Shown: piece by piece, positions 17,093 through 25,414 of the stretch | How the letters are laid out: each line of letters starts with the position of its first letter | How positions within the stretch are numbered: position 1 is the first letter of the stretch | Source: Dyadobacter sediminis | Lineage (GTDB): Bacteria > Bacteroidota > Bacteroidia > Cytophagales > Spirosomataceae | Assembly (NCBI RefSeq): GCF_005860765.1 | Contig: NZ_VCEI01000028.1 | Location: 62,001 to 126,000 of the forward strand | Direction of reading: 5' to 3' | DNA: 64,000 bases | The notes under the pieces: generated by a model | Databases searched by the model: none | What the model was told of the DNA's origin: nothing | The model's input: only the letters and a program-made list of their open reading frames with translations | Made by a program: the position numbers and the translations under genes

Positions 17093-17854
17093 TTACTTTA
17101 CGCCTTTTCCGGTTGCAGCCCAGTAAATTCCACCATAAAGATGATCTAGAAAAGTCTGGTCGGAGTAGACAAGCCCGATGTGGCCGAGACCGGTATAGAA
17201 AGCTCTGCCGCCGTCGTAATTATGGTACCATGCAATCGGATGAAAATCGCCCATTCCTGCACTTTTATTATCGTTGCCCCAGCTGGCTTTCGGATCATAG
17301 CTTTTTTCATCAACGCCGACCAGAAATTTAAGATCGTTGGATTTATACGGCTTTTGGTATTCATACCATTCATCTGTCCAGATCATTCTTTTTGGAAACC
17401 GTTCCATGCCGGGAAAGTTGCTGTCTACAACATCAAGGTAAGCAGTCTGCTGTTCCGGATGAATTTTAAACATCATACCAACCATTTTTGTATACCAGGG
17501 CCATTCGTATTCCGTATCTGCTGCGGCGTGAATGCCCACCCAGCCTTTTCCCGACTGGATAAATTTCTCGAATGCCGTTTGTTGCTCCGCATTCAGGATA
17601 TCGCCTGTCGTATTTAAAAAAATGACCGCATTGTAATTGTTCAGTTGTTTTTCATTGAACACAGAAGCATTTTCCTGCCAGTCAACGGTAAAGTTGTGCC
17701 TTGCTGCAAGGTTTCTTATGCCGGCAACACCTTCATGAATAGAAGTATGGTGGAAACCAGCCGTTTTGGTAAAGAGTAAAACTTTAAACTGTTGCGCATA
17801 CGATGAGGCTGCACTTGCAATTACAAGAGACAGGACAAGTAATTTTTTTAGCAT
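17093..17854 (-). CDS. secreted ThuA-like protein
   Basis: The 253-residue protein has a clear Sec signal peptide (MLKKLLVLSLVIASAASSYAQ) followed at once by the ThuA domain: VLLFTKTAGFHHTSIHEGV, VIFLNTTGDIL, GWVGIHAAADTEYEWPWY, MIWTDEWYEY, GMGDFHPIAWYHNYDGGRAFYTGLGH. The fold resembles glutamine-amidotransferase domains. Family members accompany sugar-uptake and oxidoreductase genes and act outside the cytoplasm in Bacteroidota. The chemistry is not established. It differs from the 1655-2500 homologue by having a cleavable signal rather than a membrane anchor. It may share a role with the Gfo/Idh-type enzyme far to the right, but nothing links them directly here. Confidence 0.85.
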   Translation of the reverse strand: MLKKLLVLSLVIASAASSYAQQFKVLLFTKTAGFHHTSIHEGVAGIRNLAARHNFTVDWQENASVFNEKQLNNYNAVIFLNTTGDILNAEQQTAFEKFIQSGKGWVGIHAAADTEYEWPWYTKMVGMMFKIHPEQQTAYLDVVDSNFPGMERFPKRMIWTDEWYEYQKPYKSNDLKFLVGVDEKSYDPKASWGNDNKSAGMGDFHPIAWYHNYDGGRAFYTGLGHIGLVYSDQTFLDHLYGGIYWAATGKGVK

Positions 17855-18353
17855 AATAGTTTTTAATTCAGATTTTTGGTAAAGTAACTTTGGAATGCGG
17901 ATCTGCCGGATTTAATACCGGCATATTATAAATAGTATTAAGGCAAAGTTATAGCCGAATATACTTTTGATTAATCTGCTTTTAATATCCTGCTTTTATA
18001 AAAACCTTATGGTAAGGATTTTAGGAAGACGCTTCAGATTTATACTTTCCTGTAAATGCGGTTTGAGAACTTAATCATTGTGACAAAGCGGCATTTATGA
18101 AACCAAAGAATATGGACGAATACATCGCAGGGTTCCCGAAAAAAAGCGTATGCTTTTCAAATTGGTAAGAACTGCCATCGGAAATGCTGTTCCAAATGCA
18201 GTTCTTTTAAATTCAGAACGTATTGAAATGAAAGCCGAGTAGATTATCGAAATCAATGAATTGCAATTTCAATAATTTAGAAAAGTATTTCTTCCATACA
18301 AGAAACAGGCCGGGCATAATAATTGAGATAATCAAATAAAAAACCTCAATAAC
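17855..18353. other. intergenic region holding a gene remnant
   Basis: About 500 bp. Its middle holds the frameshifted DUF1801 remnant (18097-18242). The remainder is AT-rich with no RNA gene, terminator or array seen. Confidence 0.5.
18097..18242 (+). pseudogene. frameshifted, truncated DUF1801-like remnant
   Basis: The ATG at 18097 opens MKPKNMDEYIAGFP, the usual start of DUF1801/YdhG-type proteins, but the frame then leaves the family at a run of seven A (18139-18145). In the frame starting at G18138 it continues EKKRMLFKLVRTAIGNAVPNA, which matches the next helix of the family, to a TAG at 18240. A single G missing before the A-run (CCGGAAAA to CCGAAAA) would explain it. The remaining two thirds of a DUF1801 protein (about 115 residues) is absent, so this is a decayed 5' end. 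Confidence 0.65.
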
Positions 18354-18527
18354 ATGGCTAAGGCAAAAAGCAAAACCGCAACAAAAAAGAACAAACTGGG
18401 CGTTAAAAATTCATTGGTCAACAACATCAATGCACGCAAGAAAAAAGGAATTTCCAAACCGAAGAGTGAGAAAACGGTCAGCAAGGAATCCTACGAGGAT
18501 ATGAAAGAAAATTGGGACAAAAAATAA
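18354..18527 (+). CDS. 57-residue lysine-rich basic protein
   Basis: ATG GCT AAG GCA at 18354 runs to TAA at 18525. The product begins MAKAKSKTATKKNKLGVKNS and ends SYEDMKENWDKK. About a third of residues are Lys, with a more acidic aromatic C-terminus. It has no hydrophobic segment and is probably cytoplasmic; nucleic-acid binding is a guess from charge. It is a short frame but codon use looks coding. It ends 18 bp from the convergent dehydrogenase. I recall similar tiny basic proteins in Bacteroidota but no named function. Confidence 0.6.
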   Translation: MAKAKSKTATKKNKLGVKNSLVNNINARKKKGISKPKSEKTVSKESYEDMKENWDKK

Positions 18528-18545
18528 AGCTCCTTAGAAAGGGCT

Positions 18546-19490
18546 TTATACCACGTTCTTTTGATCGCCACGTATAAAACTATCCAGATTGTCGGCAGCG
18601 ATCTGCAGCAAACGCTTTCTGGCCTCGAACGTTGCCCATGCCACATGCGGCGTGATGACGCAATTCGGCGCAGACAACAAAGGATTGTCCGGTTTTGGCG
18701 GTTCTGCTGACAAAACATCCAGTCCGGCGCCGGCAATAATTCCTTTTTTCAGTGCATCGGCAAGATCCGTTTCCTGGATCAGTGGTCCGCGTCCTGTGTT
18801 CAGAATTATGGCATTCGGTTTCATTGTTGCAAGTCGCTGTGCGTTCACCATCTCCTTGGTTTCGTCTGTTAACGGACAATGCAAGCTGACTACATCGCTG
18901 TTTTTGAAGACATTTTCTAGCGTTGTCATTTCCACTCCGTTTACAGCAGCCGGATGTTTTCGGTAAGCAATGACTTTCATTCCAAATGCCAATGCAATCT
19001 GAGCTACTTGCGAACCGATATCCCCGAATCCGACAAGCCCCATGGTTTTGCCGGCCAGTTCGGTCAACGGTGTTTTGGTATAGCTGAAATCCGGTGCGTT
19101 TACCCAGTCACCATTAAAAACGCTCTGGCTGTGTGTTTCAATCCGGTTTACAAGGGAAAGCAGCATGGCAAAAGTATGTTGCGCAACAGAAGCTGAACTA
19201 TATGCTTTTACGTTCGTTACGGTAATTCCCAGTTTTCGGGTAGCCGCAATATCAATGTTATTAAAGCCGGTCGCCATCACGCCGATGTACTTTACATTTG
19301 GAAGCTGGCTTATTATTTTTTCAGAAAGAACAACTTTATTCACCAGCAAGGCATCAGCTTCTTTTGAACGCTCCACAATCTGATTTTCACCGGAACGGTC
19401 GTATATGGTTACATTTCCCAGTTTGGTAAGCGGTGTCCAGTCAAGGTCGCCGGGATTAAGCGTGTAGCCGTCAAGGATTACGATGTTCAT
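18546..19490 (-). CDS. D-2-hydroxyacid dehydrogenase (glycerate/hydroxypyruvate reductase-like)
   Basis: The 314-residue NAD-dependent enzyme has the Rossmann loop LVGFGDIGSQVAQIA, then LHCPLTDET, NTGRGPLI (catalytic Arg), DVLSAEPP (Glu) and ITPHVAWAT (His), in canonical order. The order and the N-terminal substrate-domain stretch VMATGFNNIDI resemble glycerate dehydrogenase / hydroxypyruvate reductase more than lactate or phosphoglycerate dehydrogenase. The ATG at 19490 (MNIVILDGY) was chosen; the open frame upstream adds 34 residues with no similarity. Exact substrate is uncertain. Confidence 0.85.
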   Translation of the reverse strand: MNIVILDGYTLNPGDLDWTPLTKLGNVTIYDRSGENQIVERSKEADALLVNKVVLSEKIISQLPNVKYIGVMATGFNNIDIAATRKLGITVTNVKAYSSASVAQHTFAMLLSLVNRIETHSQSVFNGDWVNAPDFSYTKTPLTELAGKTMGLVGFGDIGSQVAQIALAFGMKVIAYRKHPAAVNGVEMTTLENVFKNSDVVSLHCPLTDETKEMVNAQRLATMKPNAIILNTGRGPLIQETDLADALKKGIIAGAGLDVLSAEPPKPDNPLLSAPNCVITPHVAWATFEARKRLLQIAADNLDSFIRGDQKNVV

Positions 19491-19628
19491 TTTGGTACGG
19501 ATTGAAGTTCGAAAGTTGCTTTTTACAGATTGTAAATCCAAATGCTGCAATTTCAGATTTTGATTCAGGCATTTGAATGAGTTGTGACTCAAAGGATTTT
19601 GTCAAAGTAAGCTTATTCTGGATTCAGA

Positions 19629-19662
19629 CAAAAAAAGCCTTCCGGAAAATTTTCCGGAAGGC
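19629..19662 (-). terminator. intrinsic terminator of the M1 peptidase gene
   Basis: A 26-nt perfect palindrome (19637-19662, arms GCCTTCCGGAAAA / TTTTCCGGAAGGC) is followed on the minus strand by seven T (19630-19636 read in reverse). It lies 23 bp past the stop of the M1 gene. Confidence 0.85.
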
Positions 19663-19685
19663 CGCCATTGTGCATTTTCGGGGTG

Positions 19686-22067
19686 TTAATTCTTGGGGTC
19701 GCTGCTGATCTTTCCGGCGCCGGCTCCTTGCATTTGCATCGGGTTCGGAGCGCGTCTGAGCTGCTGCTGCTTGAATATCTGAAAGCGGGTAGGCTTGGCA
19801 ATACGCGGAAAAGAATTGTTTTCGGTATCAATGTCAGCAATCTGGAAATAAGGGTCCAGCGTCCATTGCGTCACTTTCTTGCTCGTCGATATAACCTTGC
19901 TGATTTCCTGATCATTGAAGCGCCAGATTTCAGCGGGGAAAGTTGCTACGGAATCTGTGCCGTCTTCAAATTCCATTTTAACAATCACCGGCATCGGCAA
20001 ACCGCCTTTGTTTTTCAATGAAAGCGTATAAAAATTGGTATTGTTCTGGATCAGTTCCCTGTCACTTTGTGATAGTCCGGCCAAGTACTGCTCATACTTC
20101 TGACGATCGGCATCCGTAACTTTGTAAGGATCATAGCGGTTGTAAAAATCGGCCATGGTGGAATCCTGCGCCACAACGGTTTCACCTTTGGTCTGCGCAT
20201 CACGGATTTTACTGATCGTGGCCTGCTTGCGGGCTGCTTCTTTGCGGGCCAGTTCTTTTTCAATTTCCGGATTTTGTGTATCGATGCTAAACCAGTCAAC
20301 ACTTACAAGGTCCTGATCAACAGGCTCGACTCCGTAAAACCATCCTTTCCAGAACCAGTCAAGATCCACGCCCGAAGCATCTTCCATCGTGCGGAAGAAA
20401 TCAGCAGGCGTAGGGCTTTTGAACCGCCAGCGATTAGCATATTCCTTGAAAGCATGATCAAAAAGCTCACGGCCCATAACGGTTTCACGCAGAATGTTCA
20501 GTGCCGTTGCGGGTTTTGCATAGGCATTTGGTCCCAGACCGATTACGTTTTCAGCAGAAGACATAATCGGGGAAAGTACCGATTTGTCGGAAGACATGTA
20601 ATCGGTAATCTGATTAGGCTCGCCGCGTCTGGTAGGAAAGTTGAAATCCCACTCTTTTTCGGCAAGATACTGACAGAATGTATTCAGCCCTTCGTCCATC
20701 CATGCCCACTGACGTTCGTCGGAATTGACGATCATCGGGAAAAAGTTATGTCCGACTTCATGAATGATTACGCCGATCATGCCGTATTTAACAGCTTCGC
20801 TGTATGTTCCGTCTTCTTCCGGACGACCGCCGTTGAAACTGATCATCGGATATTCCATGCCGCCGCCTGCAACGGAATGGCAGGAAATAGCAACCGGATA
20901 AGGGTATTCAAAAGTACGTGCTCCATACGATTTCAGCGTATGTGCAACAGCGCGGGTGGAATATTGCTCCCAGAGCGGATTGCCTTCTTTCGGGTAAATG
21001 GACATGCACCATATTTTGCGGCCATCTTTGTAAACGTCGGTTTGCATGGCATCCCAGATGAATTTACGGCTGCTTGCAAATGCAAAGTCACGAACGTTGT
21101 CGGCTTTGTAAATCCAGGTTTTCTTTCCCGGCGACTTGTTCTCACGTTTTTCTGCTTTTTCCGCTTCGGCCTGCGTTACAATGATAACGGGCGTTTTGGA
21201 AGTTTCGGCTTTCTTAAGACGTTGTTTCTGTGTTGCCGTAAGTACTTGTGCGTAGTTCTGGCATTCGCCGCTGGCCGCTACAACATGGTCGGCAGGAACG
21301 GTAATGGCTACTTTGTAATTCCCGAAAATCAATGCAAATTCTCCTTGTCCCAGAAATTGCTTGTGGTTCCAGCCGTTTACATCATCATAAGGCGCAAGGC
21401 GCGGAAACCAGTGTGCAATAAAATAATTGGCATTGCCGTCTTTCGGAAAATACTCATACCCGCTGCGGCCGTAATATTCTGTGATGTTGTAACTCCAGTC
21501 TACGCTGAAAACCACATTGGTACCCGGCTTCATGGCAACGGGAAGGTCAATGCGCATCATGGTGTTCACGATTTTGTATGGCAATGCTTTGCCGGCTTTG
21601 TCCTTTACGGCTGCAATTTCATACCCATATTCTTTTTTCGGGTCAAGTGATGAGCCTCTTCCGTTGTTCATTGCTTCAAGCTGTGTAGTACTCATGCCTT
21701 TTTCGCTGATCGTGCCGGTTCTGGAAGTTGCTCCGATGCCGTCTTTCTTAAAAAGGTTCTGGTCAAGCTGCATCCAGATGTATTTCAGTTCATCCGGAGA
21801 ATTATTGAAAAAAGTAATCGTTTCCGAGCCGGTAATGCGCCGGTTATCGTCGTCCAGTTCTGCTTTGATGTCGTAATCGGCACGTTGCTGCCAGTATTCA
21901 CGGCCCGGGGCACCGGAAGCTGCCCGGTATGAATTGGGCGTCGGTAGCATTGTGCCCATTTGTTCAAAACGGTCATTGGCCTGATAATTCGGTGATTTCG
22001 GCAACTGCTGCGCCATCGTGGCCACAGAAACCATCAAGATCAGTAAAGGGAGCAGTACTTTTTTCAT
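19686..22067 (-). CDS. secreted M1-family zinc metallopeptidase
   Basis: The 793-residue protein has a signal peptide (MKKVLLPLLILMVSVATMAQ). An N-terminal beta domain carries YDIKAELDDDNRRITGSETITFFNN, as in M1 aminopeptidases. The zinc site HEVGHNFFP begins at residue 436 with the second glutamate in WMDEGLNTFCQYLAE, 18 residues further. A GGGMEYPM stretch shortly before corresponds to the GXMEN-like substrate loop. It probably trims peptides in the periplasm or at the surface. The ATG at 22067 starts the signal peptide; the frame extends further upstream into the HupE gene and is rejected. It lies 28 bp downstream of the HupE-like gene and probably shares its transcript, ending at the terminator at 19629-19662. 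Confidence 0.9.
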   Translation of the reverse strand: MKKVLLPLLILMVSVATMAQQLPKSPNYQANDRFEQMGTMLPTPNSYRAASGAPGREYWQQRADYDIKAELDDDNRRITGSETITFFNNSPDELKYIWMQLDQNLFKKDGIGATSRTGTISEKGMSTTQLEAMNNGRGSSLDPKKEYGYEIAAVKDKAGKALPYKIVNTMMRIDLPVAMKPGTNVVFSVDWSYNITEYYGRSGYEYFPKDGNANYFIAHWFPRLAPYDDVNGWNHKQFLGQGEFALIFGNYKVAITVPADHVVAASGECQNYAQVLTATQKQRLKKAETSKTPVIIVTQAEAEKAEKRENKSPGKKTWIYKADNVRDFAFASSRKFIWDAMQTDVYKDGRKIWCMSIYPKEGNPLWEQYSTRAVAHTLKSYGARTFEYPYPVAISCHSVAGGGMEYPMISFNGGRPEEDGTYSEAVKYGMIGVIIHEVGHNFFPMIVNSDERQWAWMDEGLNTFCQYLAEKEWDFNFPTRRGEPNQITDYMSSDKSVLSPIMSSAENVIGLGPNAYAKPATALNILRETVMGRELFDHAFKEYANRWRFKSPTPADFFRTMEDASGVDLDWFWKGWFYGVEPVDQDLVSVDWFSIDTQNPEIEKELARKEAARKQATISKIRDAQTKGETVVAQDSTMADFYNRYDPYKVTDADRQKYEQYLAGLSQSDRELIQNNTNFYTLSLKNKGGLPMPVIVKMEFEDGTDSVATFPAEIWRFNDQEISKVISTSKKVTQWTLDPYFQIADIDTENNSFPRIAKPTRFQIFKQQQLRRAPNPMQMQGAGAGKISSDPKN

Positions 22068-22095
22068 ATATATTGGTGATTGGATATAGGTTCTT

Positions 22096-22719
22096 TTAAT
22101 TGACAGACAAGCCTGCAAGATTTCTGAAAAATTCATTGTTCAGGATAAGGGAAAGCGACATGCCGACAATGATTCCGGATAAAATATTGATCCAGTTCAT
22201 TCTCTGCACTTTAAACAACTCGATTACAACAAAGGCAACGGACAGAACAACAAATACGATAATCAGCTGACCAAGTTCCAGCCCGACATTAAAGCCGAGC
22301 AATGGATTGAATATCTCTGCTTCCTTTCCGAGTAATACCCTCAGATAATTAGAAAATCCCAGACCGTGAATCAGTCCGAAGAACAACGCAAACGGGTACC
22401 TCAGGCCGGAAGCCTTTTCCTGGCGGTTGAAAGAAGCGGCCGGAACCTTGTAAAAAAAGTTCAGTATGGCCGTAATAATGATCGTAACCGGAATCAGAAG
22501 CTCAATCCAGTCGGGATTAACGCTGACAAGCCCGGTCGTAGCCAGTGCAAGCGTTATCGAATGCCCGATTGTAAAAGCAGTTACCAGAATAATTACTTTT
22601 TTCCAGTCGATAAGCGTATAAACGGAACAGAGCGCCATGATGAACAGAATGTGGTCATAGCCATTGGAATCTGTTATATGGTCGAAACCCAATTGAAGGT
22701 AAGCCTGGAATTCGGACAT
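22096..22719 (-). CDS. HupE/UreJ-family membrane protein
   Basis: 207 residues with about six hydrophobic segments. Family marks are an N-terminal GFDHITDSNGYDHILFIMAL, which places His/Asp residues at the first helix, then TAFTIGHSITLALA and FGLIHGLGFSNYL. HupE and UreJ proteins are thought to move nickel or cobalt into cells, but Bacteroidota copies are often beside peptidases with no nickel enzyme near, as here, where an M1 metallopeptidase follows at 28 bp. A metal-supply role for that enzyme is speculative. The start at 22719 (MSEFQAYLQLGFDH) is typical of the family. Confidence 0.8.
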   Translation of the reverse strand: MSEFQAYLQLGFDHITDSNGYDHILFIMALCSVYTLIDWKKVIILVTAFTIGHSITLALATTGLVSVNPDWIELLIPVTIIITAILNFFYKVPAASFNRQEKASGLRYPFALFFGLIHGLGFSNYLRVLLGKEAEIFNPLLGFNVGLELGQLIIVFVVLSVAFVVIELFKVQRMNWINILSGIIVGMSLSLILNNEFFRNLAGLSVN

Positions 22720-22936
22720 TAAACAGTTTTAGGATTTAGGATCACAGAAATAAAATAATTGTCAAGACAAAAAACCAAAACCGAAGATATTCTATTCGGC
22801 GCAGGAAAGCAACAACAAAAAGTATAAAACAGCAGGATTACGGGAACATGATTGTTCTTTAACAATCAAATTTTGTTTCTGAGGGTTTTGGTTTTTTAAG
22901 TAAAACAGAAAATGTAAGAAGTAAAATGCGGGAAGT

Positions 22937-24427
22937 TTATTCTATTATTCCCTGACCTTTTGTGGCTGCGTAATTTTCCATGTCGTATACAAAACCATTT
23001 ACGACTGCATACTTTACTTTACTGCCTTTTTTCAGGATAAATGTAGCTGTATTTCCAAGTCCGGGTGTTCCGGCCGGCGTGGCCTGTCCGCTTCGCAATA
23101 CGTGCAATGGCGACGCAATGAAATACAGCCCAAGCGAACGTGTTCCGGCATCCGGAGCCAGCCTTATGTACGTGTAGCCTTCTTTTAAAAGGTTGAATGC
23201 ATTAAGCTTGCTGATTTCGCCAAGGTTCTTGTATGCCGTCGGATACACTTTTCCTTTTTCAACGGTAAGTCCGGTCGCATCTATTTCCTGGCTGCCGTAT
23301 TGCGGGTGCAGATCGCCGAAGTCCTCGATTTTACTGTAATAAAAAAACTTGCTTGCATTGGCGTAATTTACTTCATTGCGGTTGATGCCCAGATCAGTCG
23401 TAAAGCTTTTGCCGGATTGCTTTACGGTTGCATTTCTGACCACCAGATCATAAAGCCAGCGGCCGTTTTCCGGAATGTCGTAATAATGGTCGCGTTTTTC
23501 CTTCGTCAGTGAATTGTCTGCAATTTTGTCCAGCGCGGAAAGGATTGCCATGAAATTAAGCTTGCGGATGTATTGCTTTTCCGGATCGCCCACATAACCT
23601 CCCGATTCGATCAGCACCAGCGTTGTTCCCCATTTCTGGACATTGTCGCCGAAGCCGCGCGGTTCGTGATCGTCGCTGTAACGTGCAACCTGTCCGGGAA
23701 TATACTTTTGCAGAATCTTGTTCATGCCTACAATAAGCTGCATGGAACGTTCGCGAACTGCATTGATCGAAAGCTCATAATCGTAGGAAGTGGCCAGAAA
23801 AGAGATGGTCGCCGCTTTGGGGCTTCTTCCCGCTGAATACCTCGGGCTTTGGTCGTGCAGGTTAAAGCCGAAATCCGGTTTGAGTTGATCCACAAGTCCT
23901 TTCAGGATTACAGCTTCCGGCGTTTGGCGGGCCGCTGCATCGCGGTTCATGTCAATGCCCTGAACCGTTCTGCGCTGGTACCGTTCGACACCGTCGGGAT
24001 TGAGCATGGGGACAAAGTACAAGGTTGTTTTTTCAAGCAGTTCCTTGCGGAAGTCGTCGAAGCCGTCATTTTTGCCTTCCAGAAAATTCAGTATATCGAA
24101 AGTGGCCATGGTTGCCGTGGGCTCGTCGCCGTGCATTTGCGTCCACAGCAACACTTTCTTCTTTCCTTTTCCGGCCGTGATCATCTGAATAGGACGTCCT
24201 TCAAAGGAATCACCGGCTTTTTCAATGATATAAAGCGGATTTCCCTGCCGTTTGGCAATGAGCGGAAGAATGTCCTTTTGCTTGAAGCGGCGTTGTGTCA
24301 GTGTGCTTTCCTTGTAAGTTTCATGCGCATTGTAAAGCCGGTCCGCCAGTTCGCCCGACTGTGCTTTTGATTCGACAGTTGTCAAGATAATGAAGAAAAA
24401 AAACAGTTGTGAAATAAATAGCTTCAT
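22937..24427 (-). CDS. secreted M14-family zinc carboxypeptidase
   Basis: 496 residues, signal peptide MKLFISQLFFFFIILTTV..AQ. The zinc ligands HxxE are in TQMHGDEPTATMA (near residue 100), with the substrate-binding NPDGVERYQRRTVQGIDMNRD following and the third ligand His in FNLHDQSPR. The general-base Glu is probably in VLIESGGYVGD. The C-terminal ~150 residues are beta-rich and unassigned. The ATG at 24427 starts the signal peptide; the upstream extension of the frame is not credible. It likely trims C-terminal residues from peptides outside the cytoplasmic membrane. It is transcribed divergently from the his leader. Confidence 0.85.
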   Translation of the reverse strand: MKLFISQLFFFFIILTTVESKAQSGELADRLYNAHETYKESTLTQRRFKQKDILPLIAKRQGNPLYIIEKAGDSFEGRPIQMITAGKGKKKVLLWTQMHGDEPTATMATFDILNFLEGKNDGFDDFRKELLEKTTLYFVPMLNPDGVERYQRRTVQGIDMNRDAAARQTPEAVILKGLVDQLKPDFGFNLHDQSPRYSAGRSPKAATISFLATSYDYELSINAVRERSMQLIVGMNKILQKYIPGQVARYSDDHEPRGFGDNVQKWGTTLVLIESGGYVGDPEKQYIRKLNFMAILSALDKIADNSLTKEKRDHYYDIPENGRWLYDLVVRNATVKQSGKSFTTDLGINRNEVNYANASKFFYYSKIEDFGDLHPQYGSQEIDATGLTVEKGKVYPTAYKNLGEISKLNAFNLLKEGYTYIRLAPDAGTRSLGLYFIASPLHVLRSGQATPAGTPGLGNTATFILKKGSKVKYAVVNGFVYDMENYAATKGQGIIE

Positions 24428-24604
24428 GAATTGTGAAAATCCTGTATGTGACTGCAAGGTACGAACAGAATGAATTGTAAATAAAACAACTGACTTGAAA
24501 TCATCCAAAAGCACCGGATCAAAAAGTAAAAGGAGATATGGCAGTTTAAGGCTGCATTTGCAAGATCTTCTAATCAAATTTTAATATAATATTTAAAAGA
24601 GCGC

Positions 24605-24635
24605 TTTCAGATATACGTAGAATTCCCTATATTTG
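24605..24635 (+). promoter_or_regulatory. candidate promoter of the his leader
   Basis: TATATTTG (24628-24635) fits the Bacteroidota -7 box TAnnTTTG exactly. TTTC (24605-24608) stands 19 bp before it in place of the -33 TTTG. Transcription would begin around 24640, at or next to the leader ATG, which would make the leader peptide leaderless. Confidence 0.6.
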
Positions 24636-24639
24636 TAAC

Positions 24640-24705
24640 ATGTTAGTAGCTGAAACATATCATCGTTTTCATCAAAGCCATCTGGCTTTCGGACGTCTTG
24701 GGTAA
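24640..24705 (+). CDS. his operon leader peptide, 21 residues
   Basis: ATG (24640) to TAA (24703). The middle of the peptide reads YHRFHQSH, giving three CAT His codons at 24661, 24670 and 24679, far above the usual His frequency. It begins four bases after a TAnnTTTG box and sits upstream of mutually exclusive hairpins and hisH. This is the arrangement of an amino-acid attenuator, where ribosome stalling at His codons signals histidine shortage. It is too short for similarity alone to establish; the call rests on context. Confidence 0.7.
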   Translation: MLVAETYHRFHQSHLAFGRLG

Positions 24706-24786
24706 TGTGTTTTTGCAAGTAGTGTTGTAATAAGGTTGAATACATAGTATCCCAGAAGCCCGATTGATAAAATCGGGCTTTTTTTG
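24674..24786 (+). promoter_or_regulatory. transcription attenuator of hisHAF-IE
   Basis: Three pairings exclude one another. Pairing 1:2: AAAGCCA (24674-24680) with TGGCTTT (24683-24689), inside the leader frame. Pairing 2:3, the antiterminator: GGCTTTCGG (24684-24692) with CCAGAAGCC (24752-24760), eight of nine positions pairing counting one G-U. Pairing 3:4, the terminator: AGCCCGATT (24757-24765) with AATCGGGCT (24771-24779), loop GATAA, then a T-run to 24785. Stalling at the first or second His codon would cover arm 1 and leave arm 2 free for the antiterminator. With ample charged tRNA-His the terminator forms before hisH. Pairings were checked base by base by eye; energies were not computed. 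Confidence 0.75.
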
Positions 24787-24807
24787 TCTCAATTCAGAAC
24801 AGATCGA

Positions 24808-25395
24808 ATGAAAACAGTTATAATCAAATACAACGCCGGAAACGTGCAGTCCGTCATGTACGCGCTGGACCGCATCGGGGCGACATACCTTTATACCGAC
24901 AACGAAGAAGAAATCCGTTCTGCGGACAAGGTGATTTTCCCCGGCGTAGGCGAGGCCAGCACAGCCATGAATTATCTTCGCAAAGTGGGTCTGGATAAAG
25001 TCATTCCTTCACTGAAACAGCCTGTGTTCGGTACTTGCATCGGTATGCAGCTGATGTGCCGTTTTTCGGAAGAAAACAATACGGAATGCATGGGAATCTT
25101 CAATGTCGATGTAAAACGTTTTCCGGCTGTTCCGGGCATGAAAGTGCCGCATATGGGCTGGAACAATATCATGGATTACAAAACGGTTCTTGCCGGCGAC
25201 CTTCCCGATAATGCTTACGTATATTTTGTTCACAGCTATGCGGCGCCGGTTTGTGAATATACCGTGGCGAGCTGCGAATACGTACTTCCTTTCAGCGCCA
25301 TGCTGCAGAAGGACAATTTTTATGCAGCGCAGTTCCATTGCGAGATCAGCGGAAATGCAGGGCAGAAGATCATGGAAAACTTTTTAAATATCTGA
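24808..25395 (+). CDS. hisH: imidazole glycerol phosphate synthase, glutaminase subunit HisH
   Basis: Releases ammonia from glutamine and channels it to HisF in histidine biosynthesis. 195 residues, class I glutamine amidotransferase. The nucleophile elbow is GTCIGMQLM with Cys77, and the His-Glu of the triad are in FHCEISGN (His177, Glu179). The Pro and Lys of the common HPEKS motif are replaced by Cys and Ile here, while the catalytic pair is kept. An N-terminal YNAGNVQSV and the PGVGEA oxyanion region are typical. The ATG at 24808 (MKTVIIKYNAGN) is preferred over an upstream TTG, which would lie inside the terminator. First of four his genes in one direction. Confidence 0.95.
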   Translation: MKTVIIKYNAGNVQSVMYALDRIGATYLYTDNEEEIRSADKVIFPGVGEASTAMNYLRKVGLDKVIPSLKQPVFGTCIGMQLMCRFSEENNTECMGIFNVDVKRFPAVPGMKVPHMGWNNIMDYKTVLAGDLPDNAYVYFVHSYAAPVCEYTVASCEYVLPFSAMLQKDNFYAAQFHCEISGNAGQKIMENFLNI

Positions 25396-25414
25396 TAAAA
25401 CCGGCCTGTTGAAA

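Larger units (their letters stand above)
24428..24807. other. divergent intergenic region carrying the his control region
   Basis: About 380 bp between the carboxypeptidase and hisH. The right half holds a promoter, a short leader frame and an attenuator, each listed below. The left half shows no feature I can name; no confident promoter was found for the carboxypeptidase. Confidence 0.7.

Noticed and set aside
20274..21650. 458-codon plus-strand frame inside the M1 gene
   Set aside because: Opposite-strand shadow; the minus-strand frame has clear M1 motifs.
22849..22867. GATTGTT-CTTT-AACAATC hairpin between the M14 and HupE genes
   Set aside because: Seven-bp stem without a T-run on the minus strand; too weak to call a terminator.
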